From assembly GCF_009834785.1 (NCBI RefSeq), contig NZ_WUYX01000015.1, forward strand, positions 62,001 to 126,000: 64,000 nucleotides of DNA, given 5' to 3'. This document shows, piece after piece, positions 26,191 to 35,085 of the stretch. Source of the stretch: Natronorubrum halalkaliphilum (GTDB taxonomy: Archaea > Halobacteriota > Halobacteria > Halobacteriales > Natrialbaceae). The notes under the pieces are model-generated. The model did no database searches. It was given only the letters and a program-made list of their open reading frames with translations, and was not told the origin of the DNA. Made by a program: the position numbers and the translations under genes. The number at the start of each line of letters is the position of its first letter. The first letter of the stretch is position 1.

Positions 26191-29094
26191 TTACTCCGTG
26201 AAGGTGATCCAGCCTTCCGGGGCGTGGGCCTTCACGTCGTTCATCGCCTGGCGGGCGTCCGTTCGGCTCTCGTAGGTCTGCGTGCTCTCGGCCATCGTCG
26301 ACCCGTACTCGTCGACCAGCCGCCAGACCCAGCCATCCTCTGCGGTGTGGAGTTCGAAGGAAACGCTGTCAATCTCGAGGATACTCGCGTCCTCGATCAG
26401 GGAGCGGACGTCCTCGAGGGCCTCGCGTGCGGCCTCGGTCGAGGGATGCGTTTCGGCACCGCTGGCGATGGTGCGGCCGTCCTCGTCGATAAGCCGCCAG
26501 CGCCAGCGGTCGTCCTCGTCAGCGACCAGTTCGAAGGAGGCGACGTCGAAGTCGACGCGGCCGGCCATCGGTGCGAGTTGGCGAACGTCCTCGACGTCGC
26601 CCATGACGGCCGCCTTGGACGAGACCGCGCCGACCGCACCCGCGATCACCTCGCGGTCGCGGTCGACGAGTTCCCAGGTCCAGCCGTCGTCGCCGTCGAG
26701 GCGGATCGCCGCGTCTTCGATCGCGAAGATCGGCGCGTCGCTCGCGTGAGCCTTGAGGTCGTCCGCACCGGCCATCGCCCCGTCGCGGTCGGCGTAGGAG
26801 ACGACCGAATCCGCGATCTCATCGCGGTCGCGGTCGAGCAGTCGCCAGTGCCAGCCGCCGCTGTCGTACAGCTGTACGGCGACGTCGCCGATCGTGTGTT
26901 GGCGAGCGGCCGCGGCCGCCTCGCGAACGTCGTCGAGGCTATCGACGAGTTCGTCCCGGGTCGTATGGGCTTTCCCGTCTTCGGCGACGGTTTCACCCGA
27001 CGGCAGGACGAACCGCCAGTGCCAGTCCTCGGCCGCGTATCTCTGGAACACCGCCCGCTCCATCGTTCGGACGTCGGAGTCCAGATGCTCGAGCAGCCGG
27101 TTCATCGCCTGTCGCGCGGCGCCGCGGGTCGGGTGCGTCGCGGGGTCTTCGGCAACGAGTTTGCCGGCCTCGTCGATGAGTCGCCAGCCCCACTCGTCGT
27201 CCTCGTTGACGAACAGTTCGAACGCCGCGGTCTCGATCTCCAGCAGTTCGGCCTCGGGAGCCTGCTCTTTCAGCGTCATCATCGCCTCGGCGGCTTCCCC
27301 GCGCGAGGTGTGTTCTTCGCCGCTGTCGGCGAGCACGTTTCCGTCCTCGTCGATGAGCCGCCAGCGCCACTCGCCGGAGTCGGCCTCATAGACCTGGAAC
27401 GCCGCGTGCTCGAACTCGATGAGGTCGGCCTCGCTGGCCTGGTCGCGAACCCGCTGGATCGCTTCCGTCGCGGTCTCCGCGTCGGGGTGGGGCTCGGTGC
27501 TCGCGGCGACGATCTCGCGATCGTCGGTCACGAGCCGCCAGTTCCAGTCGGGGCCGGTCTGATCGGTATACTCGAGTGCGGTGCCACCGTCCGGTTTCAC
27601 CGCGGGCTCGTCGACCGTCGCCGGGAGGTCGTCGCCCCCGGCCTCCGCCGTCGCGTCGATTTCGTCGGTCGGATAGACCTCGTACTCGGCCTCGTCGATT
27701 TCGACGACATCCGCCTCGAGTGCGTAGTCGCCGAACCGCTCGGCACCGTCTTCGATGGCGTCGTGGTCCGTCGAGGCGTCCGGACTCTGCGCGACGACGT
27801 GCTCGGTCTCGTCGACGAGCCGCCAGCGCCACTGCTCGCCGGATTCGTACAGTTCGTACGTCGGCTCGCCGGCGACGGTCACCGACGCCGATTCGAGTTC
27901 GGGAAGCAGCGCTTCGGCGGCCGCCTCGGCGTCGCGCCGGGTATCGAACGTGTCCGAACAGTTCGCGACGGCGTCGTCACCGTCGTCGACGATCCGCCAC
28001 GTCCAGCCGTCGGGCTGTTCGACGAGTTCGACGCCAACGTGTTCGATATCGAGCAGGCGCGCGCGGTCGAACCGTTCGGCGAACGTCTGGGCGGCCTCCT
28101 CGGCTCGCTCCTGCGATCGGTAGCCCGCGTCGCTCGAGGCCAGCGGATTTCGATCGTCGTCGACCAGTTGCCAGTACCACTGATCGCGTTTCTCGGCGTA
28201 GGTGAACGCGGCACCCTCGATTTCGATGACGTCCGCGTCGGGGCCGCGGTCTTTCAGGAAACTCACGGAGTTCTCGGCCTCGTCGCGTTCGCCGAAATCT
28301 CCGGTCGAGGAGCCGACGACGCTGCCGTCGTCGCGTGCGAGCGTCCACTGCCAGGTTCCGTCGCGGTCCTCGTAGAGCCGGAACGCCGAGGTGGTCAACT
28401 CCATCAGCCCTGCGGAGCTGATCTGTGACTGAACGCGCTCGATGTTCTCCGTGGCGTCCGGCCGCGTGACGGCGCTCTCGTTGCTCGTCGCGAGCGCCTC
28501 GAGGTGGAGGACGTTCCAGTTCCAGTCGCCGTTCTCGTCGCGGAAGACGGCGAACTGTGCGCTTTCCATCGTATCGCCGGTCAGGATCGCCGGATCGTCG
28601 CTCGCCCCCTCCTCCTCGACGAACATCCCTTTCTGGCCCGTCAGGACCGGTACGAGCGCCGTAACTCCGGCGATCAGCCCGACGCCCAGGGTGTACACCG
28701 TGATAACCTGAACGCTGTAGTCGGTGCCGAGCTCTCGCCAGTTGTAGGGGTACGCCCAGCCGAAGAACATGACCCCGCCCAGTGCGACGAGAAGGCCGAG
28801 TACACTCGCGTAGATTCCGATTCTCCGTACCGGGAGCATGAGGACGATGCCGAACAGACAGAACGCGAGTCCCGTCGCCGCCGCGATCCCCGATACTCTG
28901 GTCAGGGTGTAAAAGTCCGTACTCCCCCCGCTACCGGCGTAGCCGACGACGAACGTAAACACTCCGGCAGCGCCGAGGATATAACCGAAGATGAACAGCC
29001 AGTAGCCGTACACGTCCTTGCTCGAGTCGGGTTCACCGACGTAGTGTTCGTAAAGCCGAAACAGTTTGTGGTGAATTTCAGTTGTCGAAGACAT
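26191..29094 (-). CDS. Large membrane protein with 13 DUF1508-like repeats
   Basis: A 967-residue protein. The N-terminus has four TM segments (about residues 30-160: YGYWLFIFGYILGAAGVF, GLAFCLFGIVLML, ASVLGLLVALGGVMFFGWA and VYTLGVGLIAGVTALV). From about residue 180 to the end there are 13 tandem repeats of about 56-60 residues with the consensus FxLYxDxxGxWxWRLvDxdGxxvAdS...R.eA...v.....A..leie. The W-x-WRLVD core and the SRxEA helix are the features of the DUF1508/YegP fold. One repeat (about residues 505-590) carries an acidic insertion. Start at MSSTTEIHHKL; a TTTATTA box lies about 33 bases upstream. Function unknown. The repeats may form a long beta-rich cytoplasmic or extracellular array; the topology is not decided by the sequence. 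Confidence 0.9.
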   Translation of the reverse strand: MSSTTEIHHKLFRLYEHYVGEPDSSKDVYGYWLFIFGYILGAAGVFTFVVGYAGSGGSTDFYTLTRVSGIAAATGLAFCLFGIVLMLPVRRIGIYASVLGLLVALGGVMFFGWAYPYNWRELGTDYSVQVITVYTLGVGLIAGVTALVPVLTGQKGMFVEEEGASDDPAILTGDTMESAQFAVFRDENGDWNWNVLHLEALATSNESAVTRPDATENIERVQSQISSAGLMELTTSAFRLYEDRDGTWQWTLARDDGSVVGSSTGDFGERDEAENSVSFLKDRGPDADVIEIEGAAFTYAEKRDQWYWQLVDDDRNPLASSDAGYRSQERAEEAAQTFAERFDRARLLDIEHVGVELVEQPDGWTWRIVDDGDDAVANCSDTFDTRRDAEAAAEALLPELESASVTVAGEPTYELYESGEQWRWRLVDETEHVVAQSPDASTDHDAIEDGAERFGDYALEADVVEIDEAEYEVYPTDEIDATAEAGGDDLPATVDEPAVKPDGGTALEYTDQTGPDWNWRLVTDDREIVAASTEPHPDAETATEAIQRVRDQASEADLIEFEHAAFQVYEADSGEWRWRLIDEDGNVLADSGEEHTSRGEAAEAMMTLKEQAPEAELLEIETAAFELFVNEDDEWGWRLIDEAGKLVAEDPATHPTRGAARQAMNRLLEHLDSDVRTMERAVFQRYAAEDWHWRFVLPSGETVAEDGKAHTTRDELVDSLDDVREAAAAARQHTIGDVAVQLYDSGGWHWRLLDRDRDEIADSVVSYADRDGAMAGADDLKAHASDAPIFAIEDAAIRLDGDDGWTWELVDRDREVIAGAVGAVSSKAAVMGDVEDVRQLAPMAGRVDFDVASFELVADEDDRWRWRLIDEDGRTIASGAETHPSTEAAREALEDVRSLIEDASILEIDSVSFELHTAEDGWVWRLVDEYGSTMAESTQTYESRTDARQAMNDVKAHAPEGWITFTE

Positions 29095-29437
29095 TCGGAA
29101 ACTTGACCGGATAACTGGAACCCACCATAATAAAGCTCCGGCCACCATTCTGTTATTTGACATTCTTTTGGTTTGCCAAAAGTGGCCACTTCGAGACGAA
29201 AACGCGCGCCGAGTACCGAGTTGATCGGCGAACGATCTTAACAGAACTACCCGCTACTTCGGTTGAACGGCTGGTTTTCAGCTACTCCCCACGAGGGAGC
29301 GATCGGGTTCGCGGCGGAAATTCGGAGTGACGTCGATGAGTGGACGTACTCTCCTCCGTCGCAGTCCGACGTTTCAGCGGCGATATTTTCGCTATGTGAC
29401 AGTAACAGGGTGACAAAGCTCGAGGGGCGAGAGACTG
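29095..29437. other. Non-coding gap upstream of the DUF1508-repeat gene
   Basis: Contains the probable promoter of the repeat-protein gene (TTTATTA near 29125-29131, minus strand). No supported ORF otherwise; short open frames on both strands have no family-like composition. Palindromic element C begins at 29438. Confidence 0.5.
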
Positions 29438-29519
29438 ATACGGATTGCTGTAACGATGTACCGGTGCAACCGCCGTCCGGGTCGCGGTTGCGCCGGAAAT
29501 GACTTCCAGTAAACCGTAT
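29438..29519. repeat. Palindromic element C, 82 bp
   Basis: The outer arms ATACGGATTGCTGTAACG (29438-29455) and the complement of CCAGTAAACCGTAT (29506-29519) are imperfect inverted repeats. The inner hairpin pairs CCGGTGCAACCGC (29461-29473) with GCGGTTGCGCCGG (29484-29496), one mismatch. The left arm matches that of element D at 10109 in nearly every position. No coding content. Candidate mobile palindrome. Confidence 0.65.
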
Positions 29520-29559
29520 GAGAGTACGGACGTGAGAGTGTGAACAGGAGAGGAAAACC

Positions 29560-30393
29560 TCACTTCAGCATTGCGCCCGCCGGATGTGTCGCACAGACGG
29601 TCGGCTCGTAGCCGGCGTCCGAAAGTCCTGTCCCGAGCGCGAAGACGGTCTCGCCGAGCATGGCCATCGACGCCTGTCCCTCGACGTCGGTGACGTCGCC
29701 GATCGTCCGCGCGACCTGCTCGGTCACCAGTTCCGCTTCGCGGGCGAACATTCGAGACGCGTACATAAACGAGAGCAGCGTCGGCTCCTCGACGACTCGA
29801 GAGAGCGCCTGCTTTCCGGCGGCCGACAGCCGGTCGGTCTCCCCTGAGAGCACGTCGGCCGTCGACAGTTCGCCGAACGACACGTACTCCACGCGCGCTC
29901 GCTGGGGAATCGCATCGAGTTTGTTCTCCAGGGGTCCGCCCGGTTCCAGACGGATCGGAGCGCCGCCGTGGGCCTGGGCAACCACGTCGCCTAATCCCGT
30001 CCCCGCCTGTACCTCCGCGCCGTGGGCGATGGTGACGAGTTCGTTCGCCGAGAGCTTGCGTTCGAACACGTGATTCGCCGCGAGCGCGGTTCCGAGCGCC
30101 ATCGCCCCCGAGACGCCGAAGCCGGAGCCGAGCGGGAGTTCCGACTCGGCCTCGACTCGAGCCGGTGCCTCGAGCGTCTCGAGAACCGTCTCCACGGGAT
30201 CGATCTCGAGTTCGTCCCCGTCGAGGACGACCGTCGATTCGCCGTCGGCTGCGGGTTCGACGGTTACCTCGACGCCGTCGGTGAGCGTCAGTCCCGCACC
30301 GCGGGAGCCCGCCTTGGTCGGATCGTCGTCTGGGTGAGCGCTGAAAAAACCCGTAATGTGCCCCGGAACGAACGCCGTCGCCTCCTCGCGCAT
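29560..30393 (-). CDS. Pantoate kinase (GHMP kinase family)
   Basis: A 277-residue archaeal enzyme that phosphorylates pantoate to 4-phosphopantoate, the step before phosphopantothenate synthetase in archaeal CoA synthesis. Visible: EATAFVPGHITGFFSAHPDDDPTKAGSRGAG at the N-terminus (family-specific), the GHMP phosphate loop PLGSGFGVSGAMALGTALA, and GLGDVVAQAHGG. The start at 30393 (MREEATAFVPGH) is preferred over an ATG 90 bases upstream because a TATA-like GTTATATCG (30415-30423) lies 26 bases before it and would otherwise be inside the gene. The partner ligase is at 23181-23957. Convergent with nothing; upstream aspS is on the same strand with 120 bases between. Confidence 0.93.
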   Translation of the reverse strand: MREEATAFVPGHITGFFSAHPDDDPTKAGSRGAGLTLTDGVEVTVEPAADGESTVVLDGDELEIDPVETVLETLEAPARVEAESELPLGSGFGVSGAMALGTALAANHVFERKLSANELVTIAHGAEVQAGTGLGDVVAQAHGGAPIRLEPGGPLENKLDAIPQRARVEYVSFGELSTADVLSGETDRLSAAGKQALSRVVEEPTLLSFMYASRMFAREAELVTEQVARTIGDVTDVEGQASMAMLGETVFALGTGLSDAGYEPTVCATHPAGAMLK

Positions 30394-30414
30394 TGGACGG
30401 TATTTCGACTGGGG

Positions 30415-30423
30415 CGATATAAC
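30415..30423 (-). promoter_or_regulatory. TATA box of pantoate kinase
   Basis: GTTATATCG on the minus strand is centred 26 bases before the ATG at 30393, supporting the short start. Confidence 0.55.
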
Positions 30424-30513
30424 AGTGAAGATTCGGTGCCGCTGTGATCGGCCACCTGCTAGAGTTCCGCTGCTGGCCTCCAAGACGCGCCGCGCTGGCC
30501 CCAGGTTTGTCCC

Positions 30514-31818
30514 CTACGGCGACAGACGCTGCCGATCTCGCGGGAACAACACAGCCTCTCGGATGTTGTCCAGGCCGAGAATCGTCATGACCAGGCGCTC
30601 GCCGCCGAGGCCGAACCCGGCGTGGGGCGGCATGCCGTACTTGAACATCTTCGTGTAGTACTCGAACTGGTCGGGATCGAGCCCCTGCTGTTCGAAGCCT
30701 TCGATGAGCTTCTCGTGGCGGTGTTCGCGCTGGCCGCCCGAAACCAGTTCCATCCGCGGGTGCATCAGGTCGAAGCCGGTCGAGAGCTGTTCGTCGTCGT
30801 CGTGATCCTTGATGTAGAACGGCTTGATCTCGCTCGGCCAGTCGGTGATGAAGTAGTGGCCGCCGACGTCGTCGCCGAGCGCCTTCTCCGCTTCCGTCGA
30901 GAGGTCGTCGCCCCAGACGAGTTGCTCGTCGAGTTCGCCCGTCGCGTTGATGCGCTCGATGGCGTCCTCGTAGCTGATGCGCGGGAAGGAGTCGTCTTCG
31001 AGTCCGAACTCGTCCTCGAGACCGAGCGTCTCGAGTTCGTCCTCACAGTTCTCCTGTACCGCTTCGTAGGCGGCCGTGACGACGCCTTCGACGACGTCCA
31101 TGGCGTCGTTCTGGTCGCAGAACGCGCCCTCGAAGTCGATCGAGGTGGCCTCGTTCAGGTGGCGCGGCGTGTTGTGCTCTTCGGCGCGGAAGATCGGCCC
31201 GATCTCGAAGACGCGTTCGACGTTCGAGCCGGCGATGAGCTGCTTGAACAGCTGGGGCGACTGGTTCATGAAGGCCTCCTCGCCGAAGTACGTGATCGGG
31301 AAGAGTTCGGTACCGCCTTCGGTCCCCGTCGCGACGATCTTCGGCGTGTTGATCTCCGTACAGTCGAACGCTCGGAACTGCTCGCGAACGGCGCGCAGGA
31401 TCTCCGCGCGGATCTCGAAGATGGCCTGAACCTCGTCCTTGCGGAGGTCGAGCGTACGGTTGTCGAGGCGCGTCGAGAGGTCGGCATCGACCTTTCCGGA
31501 GGGGTCAAGCGGCAGTTCAGGGTCGGCGGGTGCGACGACCTCGACGCTCTCGGGCGTGATCTCGACGCCCGTCGGCGCGCGCGGCTCCTCCTCGACCGCA
31601 CCGGAAACCTTGATGACGCTCTCTCGAGCGACGTTGAGGCCGGTTTCGACCAGATCGTCGTCCATCTCGTCTTTCTCGAACTTGATCTGGATCTTGCCCG
31701 AGCTATCTCGGAGAATCAGGAAGGCGATGCCGCCGAGGTCACGCGTTTCGTGAACCCAGCCGGCGACGGTCGCGTCGTCGCCCGGCTCGGCGTCGGCAGT
31801 ATGGATTCTGTCCTGCAT
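30514..31818 (-). CDS. aspS: Aspartyl-tRNA synthetase (aspartate-tRNA(Asx) ligase)
   Basis: A 434-residue class IIb synthetase. The N-terminal OB-fold ([37 protein letters not shown]) binds the anticodon. Class II motifs follow: motif 2 around [27 protein letters not shown] and motif 3 at [29 protein letters not shown]. Length and arrangement are archaeal. Haloarchaea are known to make Asn-tRNA(Asn) through amidation, so the enzyme may be non-discriminating, but the deciding residues were not checked. The start at 31818 ([11 protein letters not shown]) is used; the long upstream open frame is antisense to a creatininase-type gene. Confidence 0.97.
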   Translation of the reverse strand: MQDRIHTADAEPGDDATVAGWVHETRDLGGIAFLILRDSSGKIQIKFEKDEMDDDLVETGLNVARESVIKVSGAVEEEPRAPTGVEITPESVEVVAPADPELPLDPSGKVDADLSTRLDNRTLDLRKDEVQAIFEIRAEILRAVREQFRAFDCTEINTPKIVATGTEGGTELFPITYFGEEAFMNQSPQLFKQLIAGSNVERVFEIGPIFRAEEHNTPRHLNEATSIDFEGAFCDQNDAMDVVEGVVTAAYEAVQENCEDELETLGLEDEFGLEDDSFPRISYEDAIERINATGELDEQLVWGDDLSTEAEKALGDDVGGHYFITDWPSEIKPFYIKDHDDDEQLSTGFDLMHPRMELVSGGQREHRHEKLIEGFEQQGLDPDQFEYYTKMFKYGMPPHAGFGLGGERLVMTILGLDNIREAVLFPRDRQRLSP

Positions 31819-31944
31819 ACACCCCGATTCACGCAGGCGGGACTTAAGCGCAATCGTTCGCGTCCGTCGGACGTCCGGGCGGGTCTCCGAGTCGCCGGCG
31901 TGTCCGTCCGCGTTCGTTTTGTTGCGGCGAGGCGAACAGCGACC

Positions 31945-32748
31945 GTGACTGAGACTGACACTGAGACCGAGACCAGCGACACGCCATACCGCGTCGCGGA
32001 GATGACCTGGCGGGAGATCGAAACGGCCCTCGAGCGGACCGAGACGCTGTTGCTCCCCGTCGGAAGCACCGAACAACACGGCCATCACATGCCACTCGGC
32101 GTCGACGTCTACATGCCCGAGGCGATCGGCGAGCGCGTCGCCGAGTCCGGTCCCGCGCTGCTCGCGCCGCCGATCTGGTACGGCGTCAGCCCCCACCACA
32201 CGTTCAAACCCGGCACGTTCACGATTTCGACCGAGACGTTCCAGCGATACGTCTTCGACGTCTGCGCGTCTGCCGGCGAGTGGGGCATCGAGAACGTCCT
32301 CCTGCTCAACGGCCACTACCTCGCGCAGGATCCCGAACTCGAGATCGTCGTCCGCGAACTCCGCGAGGAGACCGGCATGGGCGCCTTCCACGTCCCGCTC
32401 GTGAACGTCTTTGCCGACGTCGCCGAGGAGATTCGCACCGCCGACGTCTCCTTCCACGCCTCGGAGTTCGAGACGAGCATCATGCTCGAGCTGTTCCCCG
32501 AACTCGTCCACATGGATCGCGCCGAAGCTGTCGAGCCCCCTGAAGAATCGCTCCCGCTGACCGACTACGACGCGCTCGGAGAGAATCAGGTCGGCTGGGC
32601 ACTCAGCGCCGAGGATATGACGGAGCTCACGCCGACCGGAAACATCGGCGACCCAACCGTTGCGACCGCAGAGAAAGGCAAGTTGCTGGTCGAGGCGGCC
32701 GCCTCGAGCATCTGCACCCTCGTCGACGAACTCGAGGCGGCGGACTGA
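31945..32748 (+). CDS. Creatininase family protein
   Basis: A 267-residue amidohydrolase of the creatininase/MftE family. The metal-binding signature is clear: [23 protein letters not shown], then [31 protein letters not shown], and [18 protein letters not shown]. It uses a GTG start at 31945 ([29 protein letters not shown]); an ATG at 32002 would also retain the core. Substrates in this family include creatinine and formamide compounds; in archaea many act in unrelated pathways (for example FAPy deformylase), so function is open. It is divergent from aspS with about 126 bases between. Confidence 0.85.
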   Translation: MTETDTETETSDTPYRVAEMTWREIETALERTETLLLPVGSTEQHGHHMPLGVDVYMPEAIGERVAESGPALLAPPIWYGVSPHHTFKPGTFTISTETFQRYVFDVCASAGEWGIENVLLLNGHYLAQDPELEIVVRELREETGMGAFHVPLVNVFADVAEEIRTADVSFHASEFETSIMLELFPELVHMDRAEAVEPPEESLPLTDYDALGENQVGWALSAEDMTELTPTGNIGDPTVATAEKGKLLVEAAASSICTLVDELEAAD

Positions 32749-32868
32749 TGCGGACTGACAGGGTCCGCTGTAGTCAGTATCGGTGCGCCGTCGCCGTCTC
32801 GGGTCGCGCCAGGAAATCGGCGCGCGTTCCGGATGAGCGTTTTTAGCGTTCGACCCCGACCAACCGAT

Positions 32869-33654
32869 ATGGACGACCTCGAGCGACTCGCCGACGAACT
32901 TCGGAGCGCAGACACGGCCGTCGCCTTCACCGGTGCGGGAATCTCCGCACCCTCGGGCGTCCCGACGTTCCGCGGCGACGACGGCGTCTGGGAGAGGTTC
33001 GACGAAGGACAGTTCACGTACGGGCGATTCCGGAGCGACCCGGCGGCGTTCTGGGGGGACCGCATCGACCTCCAGCGGGAGCTGTTCGACGAGGAGTACG
33101 AACCCAACGCGGCCCACAAGGCGCTGGCTACGATGGGGCGTGACGACCACCTCGAGGCGGTTCTCACGCAGAATACGGACGGGTTACACGGGAAGGCCGC
33201 CGAGGCGGCCACCGCCGGAGTCAGTGACGACACAGCGGAGACGACGATCCTCGAACTCCACGGCAACTCCCAGCGGGTGCGGTGTACCGACTGCGGGAAA
33301 CGGAGAGAGGGGGACCCGATCTTCGAGCGCGCCGGGGACGGCGAACTCCCGCCGACCTGTGACTGCGGCGGCGTCTACAAACCCGACGTCGTCCTCTTCG
33401 GCGAGCAACTCCCCCGCGCGGTCATCCAGCGCGCCAAGTCCCTCGCCCGCGAGAGCGACGTCTTCCTGGCCATCGGCTCCTCGCTTGTGGTCGAACCCGC
33501 CGCGTCGCTTCCCCGTCTCGCGGCGTCTTCGGGCGCGACCGTCGGCATCGTCAACCTCGAGTCGACGCCGGTCGATAGCGTCGCCGATGTAGTCCGGCGC
33601 GAAGACGTGACGACGGTCTTGCCGCGGCTTCGAGAACTCGTCGAGGCGAAATAG
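32869..33654 (+). CDS. Sir2-type NAD-dependent protein deacylase
   Basis: A 261-residue sirtuin that removes acyl groups from lysines using NAD. Motifs: [20 protein letters not shown] (Rossmann loop), [25 protein letters not shown] (active-site His), zinc site CTDC...[34 protein letters not shown], and [27 protein letters not shown]. The zinc site is CxxC-x26-CxC. The start at 32869 ([11 protein letters not shown]) is supported by a TTTTTAG box about 25 bases upstream. A likely substrate is an Alba- or histone-like protein, but this is inference. Convergent with the small genes at 33741-34228. Confidence 0.95.
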   Translation: MDDLERLADELRSADTAVAFTGAGISAPSGVPTFRGDDGVWERFDEGQFTYGRFRSDPAAFWGDRIDLQRELFDEEYEPNAAHKALATMGRDDHLEAVLTQNTDGLHGKAAEAATAGVSDDTAETTILELHGNSQRVRCTDCGKRREGDPIFERAGDGELPPTCDCGGVYKPDVVLFGEQLPRAVIQRAKSLARESDVFLAIGSSLVVEPAASLPRLAASSGATVGIVNLESTPVDSVADVVRREDVTTVLPRLRELVEAK

Positions 33655-33740
33655 CGGCGAGACCACAAAGGGGTCCGGAAAGCGGATTCGGGTGTCGGCA
33701 AGAGGGAAGGAAAATGCAGAGCGTTCGCGAATCGGCCGCC

Positions 33741-33944
33741 TTAGACCGGTCGTTCGATCGAACCCACGAGGTCGTGGGCGAGAAACGCCTCGCAGATCGC
33801 GGGCGGCATCGGCCGGCCGACGGAGTCGCTCGAGTCGATCGAGTGGCCGGTTTCGACGAAGTGTTCGAGGGCCGCTTTCGAGCGTTCCCCTTCGGTCGTG
33901 TTCTCGCGACCGACGAACCAGTCGCAGTTGTGGCAGTACTTCAT
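33741..33944 (-). CDS. Small putative C2H2 zinc-binding protein
   Basis: A 67-residue protein with MKYCHNC (Cys4, Cys7) and a later HFVETGH (His28, His34), giving a CxxC-x20-H-x5-H pattern like a degenerate zinc finger. The rest is acidic and ends AICEAFLAHDLVGSIERPV. It overlaps the stop of the HalOD1 gene by four bases (ATGA), so the two are translationally coupled. The family looks haloarchaeal; no function known. Confidence 0.75.
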   Translation of the reverse strand: MKYCHNCDWFVGRENTTEGERSKAALEHFVETGHSIDSSDSVGRPMPPAICEAFLAHDLVGSIERPV

Positions 33945-34228
33945 TGTGTCGGCTGGTGATCCGGTTGCTGATCCGACTCGATTTCGACCGTGCCGTCGCT
34001 ATCGACGGAGATCCGTTTCTCGTCGTACGTAAACGTCACGCGACCGGTTCGGGGACCGCCGTTGGTGGTCGATTCGAAGAGCGAGTCTAACGCAGTCGGA
34101 TCGAGACTGTGGAACAGCGGCGGCGAGAGCTCCGCCGGATCGACACCGTCGTGAGCCGCGACTTCGCGGACGACTCTGATCGACAGCGATTCGCCACTGG
34201 AGGGGTGGGAGGGAGACTGTGTTGCCAT
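33941..34228 (-). CDS. HalOD1 domain protein (second copy)
   Basis: A 95-residue stand-alone HalOD1 protein: LSIRVVREVAAHDGVDPAELSPPLFHSLDPTALDSLFES (helical half), then TGRVTFTYDEKRISVDSDGTVEI (beta half). Two adjacent ATG codons precede it; the second (34228) is favoured by a minus-strand TTATACA box (34251-34257) 26 bases upstream. It overlaps the next gene (zinc-binding protein, 33741-33944) by four bases. A signalling role is assumed from the domain family only. Confidence 0.85.
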   Translation of the reverse strand: MATQSPSHPSSGESLSIRVVREVAAHDGVDPAELSPPLFHSLDPTALDSLFESTTNGGPRTGRVTFTYDEKRISVDSDGTVEIESDQQPDHQPTQ

Positions 34229-34342
34229 CATCAGTGTAAGGCCGCTGCAGTGTATAAGAATGACGGACAGTATCGTTTTGAGATAGCAGCAGAAAAGATA
34301 TATTCTGGCCAGTATCCATGCATCGAAATCGGTTCGGCGACC

Positions 34343-34846
34343 TTAGTTCGACTCCGTTTCCGACCCCGACTCGGACTCGGACTCGAGTTCGACCTTTCCG
34401 AACTGATCGAAGGGCTGGTAGTAATCCCCTCGCACGATTTCCGACTGGTGGATCTCGAGTCCCAGATCGTCCAGTTCCTCGGTGACGGCCTCGATCTCCG
34501 GCGTGTTCATCGCGACGATCTCGACGTGGAGGTTTCTGGAGCCGGTCAGCAGTTCGCGGACGTTGACGACGCCCGGGACGTCGACCGTCCGCTGACAGAT
34601 GGTCTCTCGGTCGGCGATCGGGGTCGTACAGATGAACAGGAGGTGGTGTGGAATCTCCGCGGCCTCGTAATCGATCTCCGGACGATAGTCCCGCAATACC
34701 CCTTCGTCTTTGAGTTCTCGGAGCCGATTGCTCACGGTACTCGACGACACGTCGATCCGGTCGCCGATTTCGTCGTGGGTGAGGTGCGTCTGATTCTCCT
34801 CTTGCAGCAAGTACAGGATGGCGCGGTCGGTCGGATCGAGGTCCAT
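34343..34846 (-). CDS. Lrp/AsnC family transcriptional regulator
   Basis: A 167-residue regulator. The N-terminal HTH (LDPTDRAILYLLQEENQTHLTHDEIGDRIDVSSSTVSNRLRELKDEGVLRDY, about residues 3-54) is AsnC-type; the C-terminal RAM-like domain (LLFICTTPIADRETICQRTVDVPGVVNVRELLTGSRNLHVEIVA) may bind an amino acid. The C-terminus is a low-complexity SESESGSETES tail, unusual for this family. The start at 34846 (MDLDPTDRAI) is chosen because the family N-terminus begins there. The target genes are not apparent in the window. Confidence 0.9.
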   Translation of the reverse strand: MDLDPTDRAILYLLQEENQTHLTHDEIGDRIDVSSSTVSNRLRELKDEGVLRDYRPEIDYEAAEIPHHLLFICTTPIADRETICQRTVDVPGVVNVRELLTGSRNLHVEIVAMNTPEIEAVTEELDDLGLEIHQSEIVRGDYYQPFDQFGKVELESESESGSETESN

Positions 34847-35085
34847 GCCCCGTACTACGAGCGCCCGACGAATGAGTCCCCGTGGGAGCGTCAAGATCGC
34901 TGAACAGTCACGTACCGATACCGTCTGTGTGTTTTCTCGTTTTCACGCTCTTTTCCCGGCACTCTCCCATTCCCGGTTACGCTCTCGCCCGCTTTCCCTC
35001 GGCGGCTGGAGCCGCAAAAGTGCTCGCGACACGCAGTCGAACGCTCGAGGAGACGATCCCAAGACTCGAGGCTCGGTCCCGCCGA

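Noticed and set aside
25558-28428. A 956-codon open frame on the plus strand, antisense to the DUF1508-repeat gene
   Set aside because: Long antisense frames are common in GC-rich halophile genes; its sequence mirrors the repeats of the opposite gene and shows no family motif.
29263-29563. Short open frames on both strands around element C
   Set aside because: They overlap the palindrome, lack promoters or family similarity, and mirror each other.
30622-31944. Upstream extension of the creatininase-type gene on the plus strand
   Set aside because: The extension is antisense to aspS; the enzyme core begins only after the GTG at 31945.
31819-33150. Upstream extension of aspS by about 440 codons on the minus strand
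   Set aside because: The extension is antisense to the creatininase and Sir2 genes and lacks AspRS similarity; the OB-fold starts right after the ATG at 31818.
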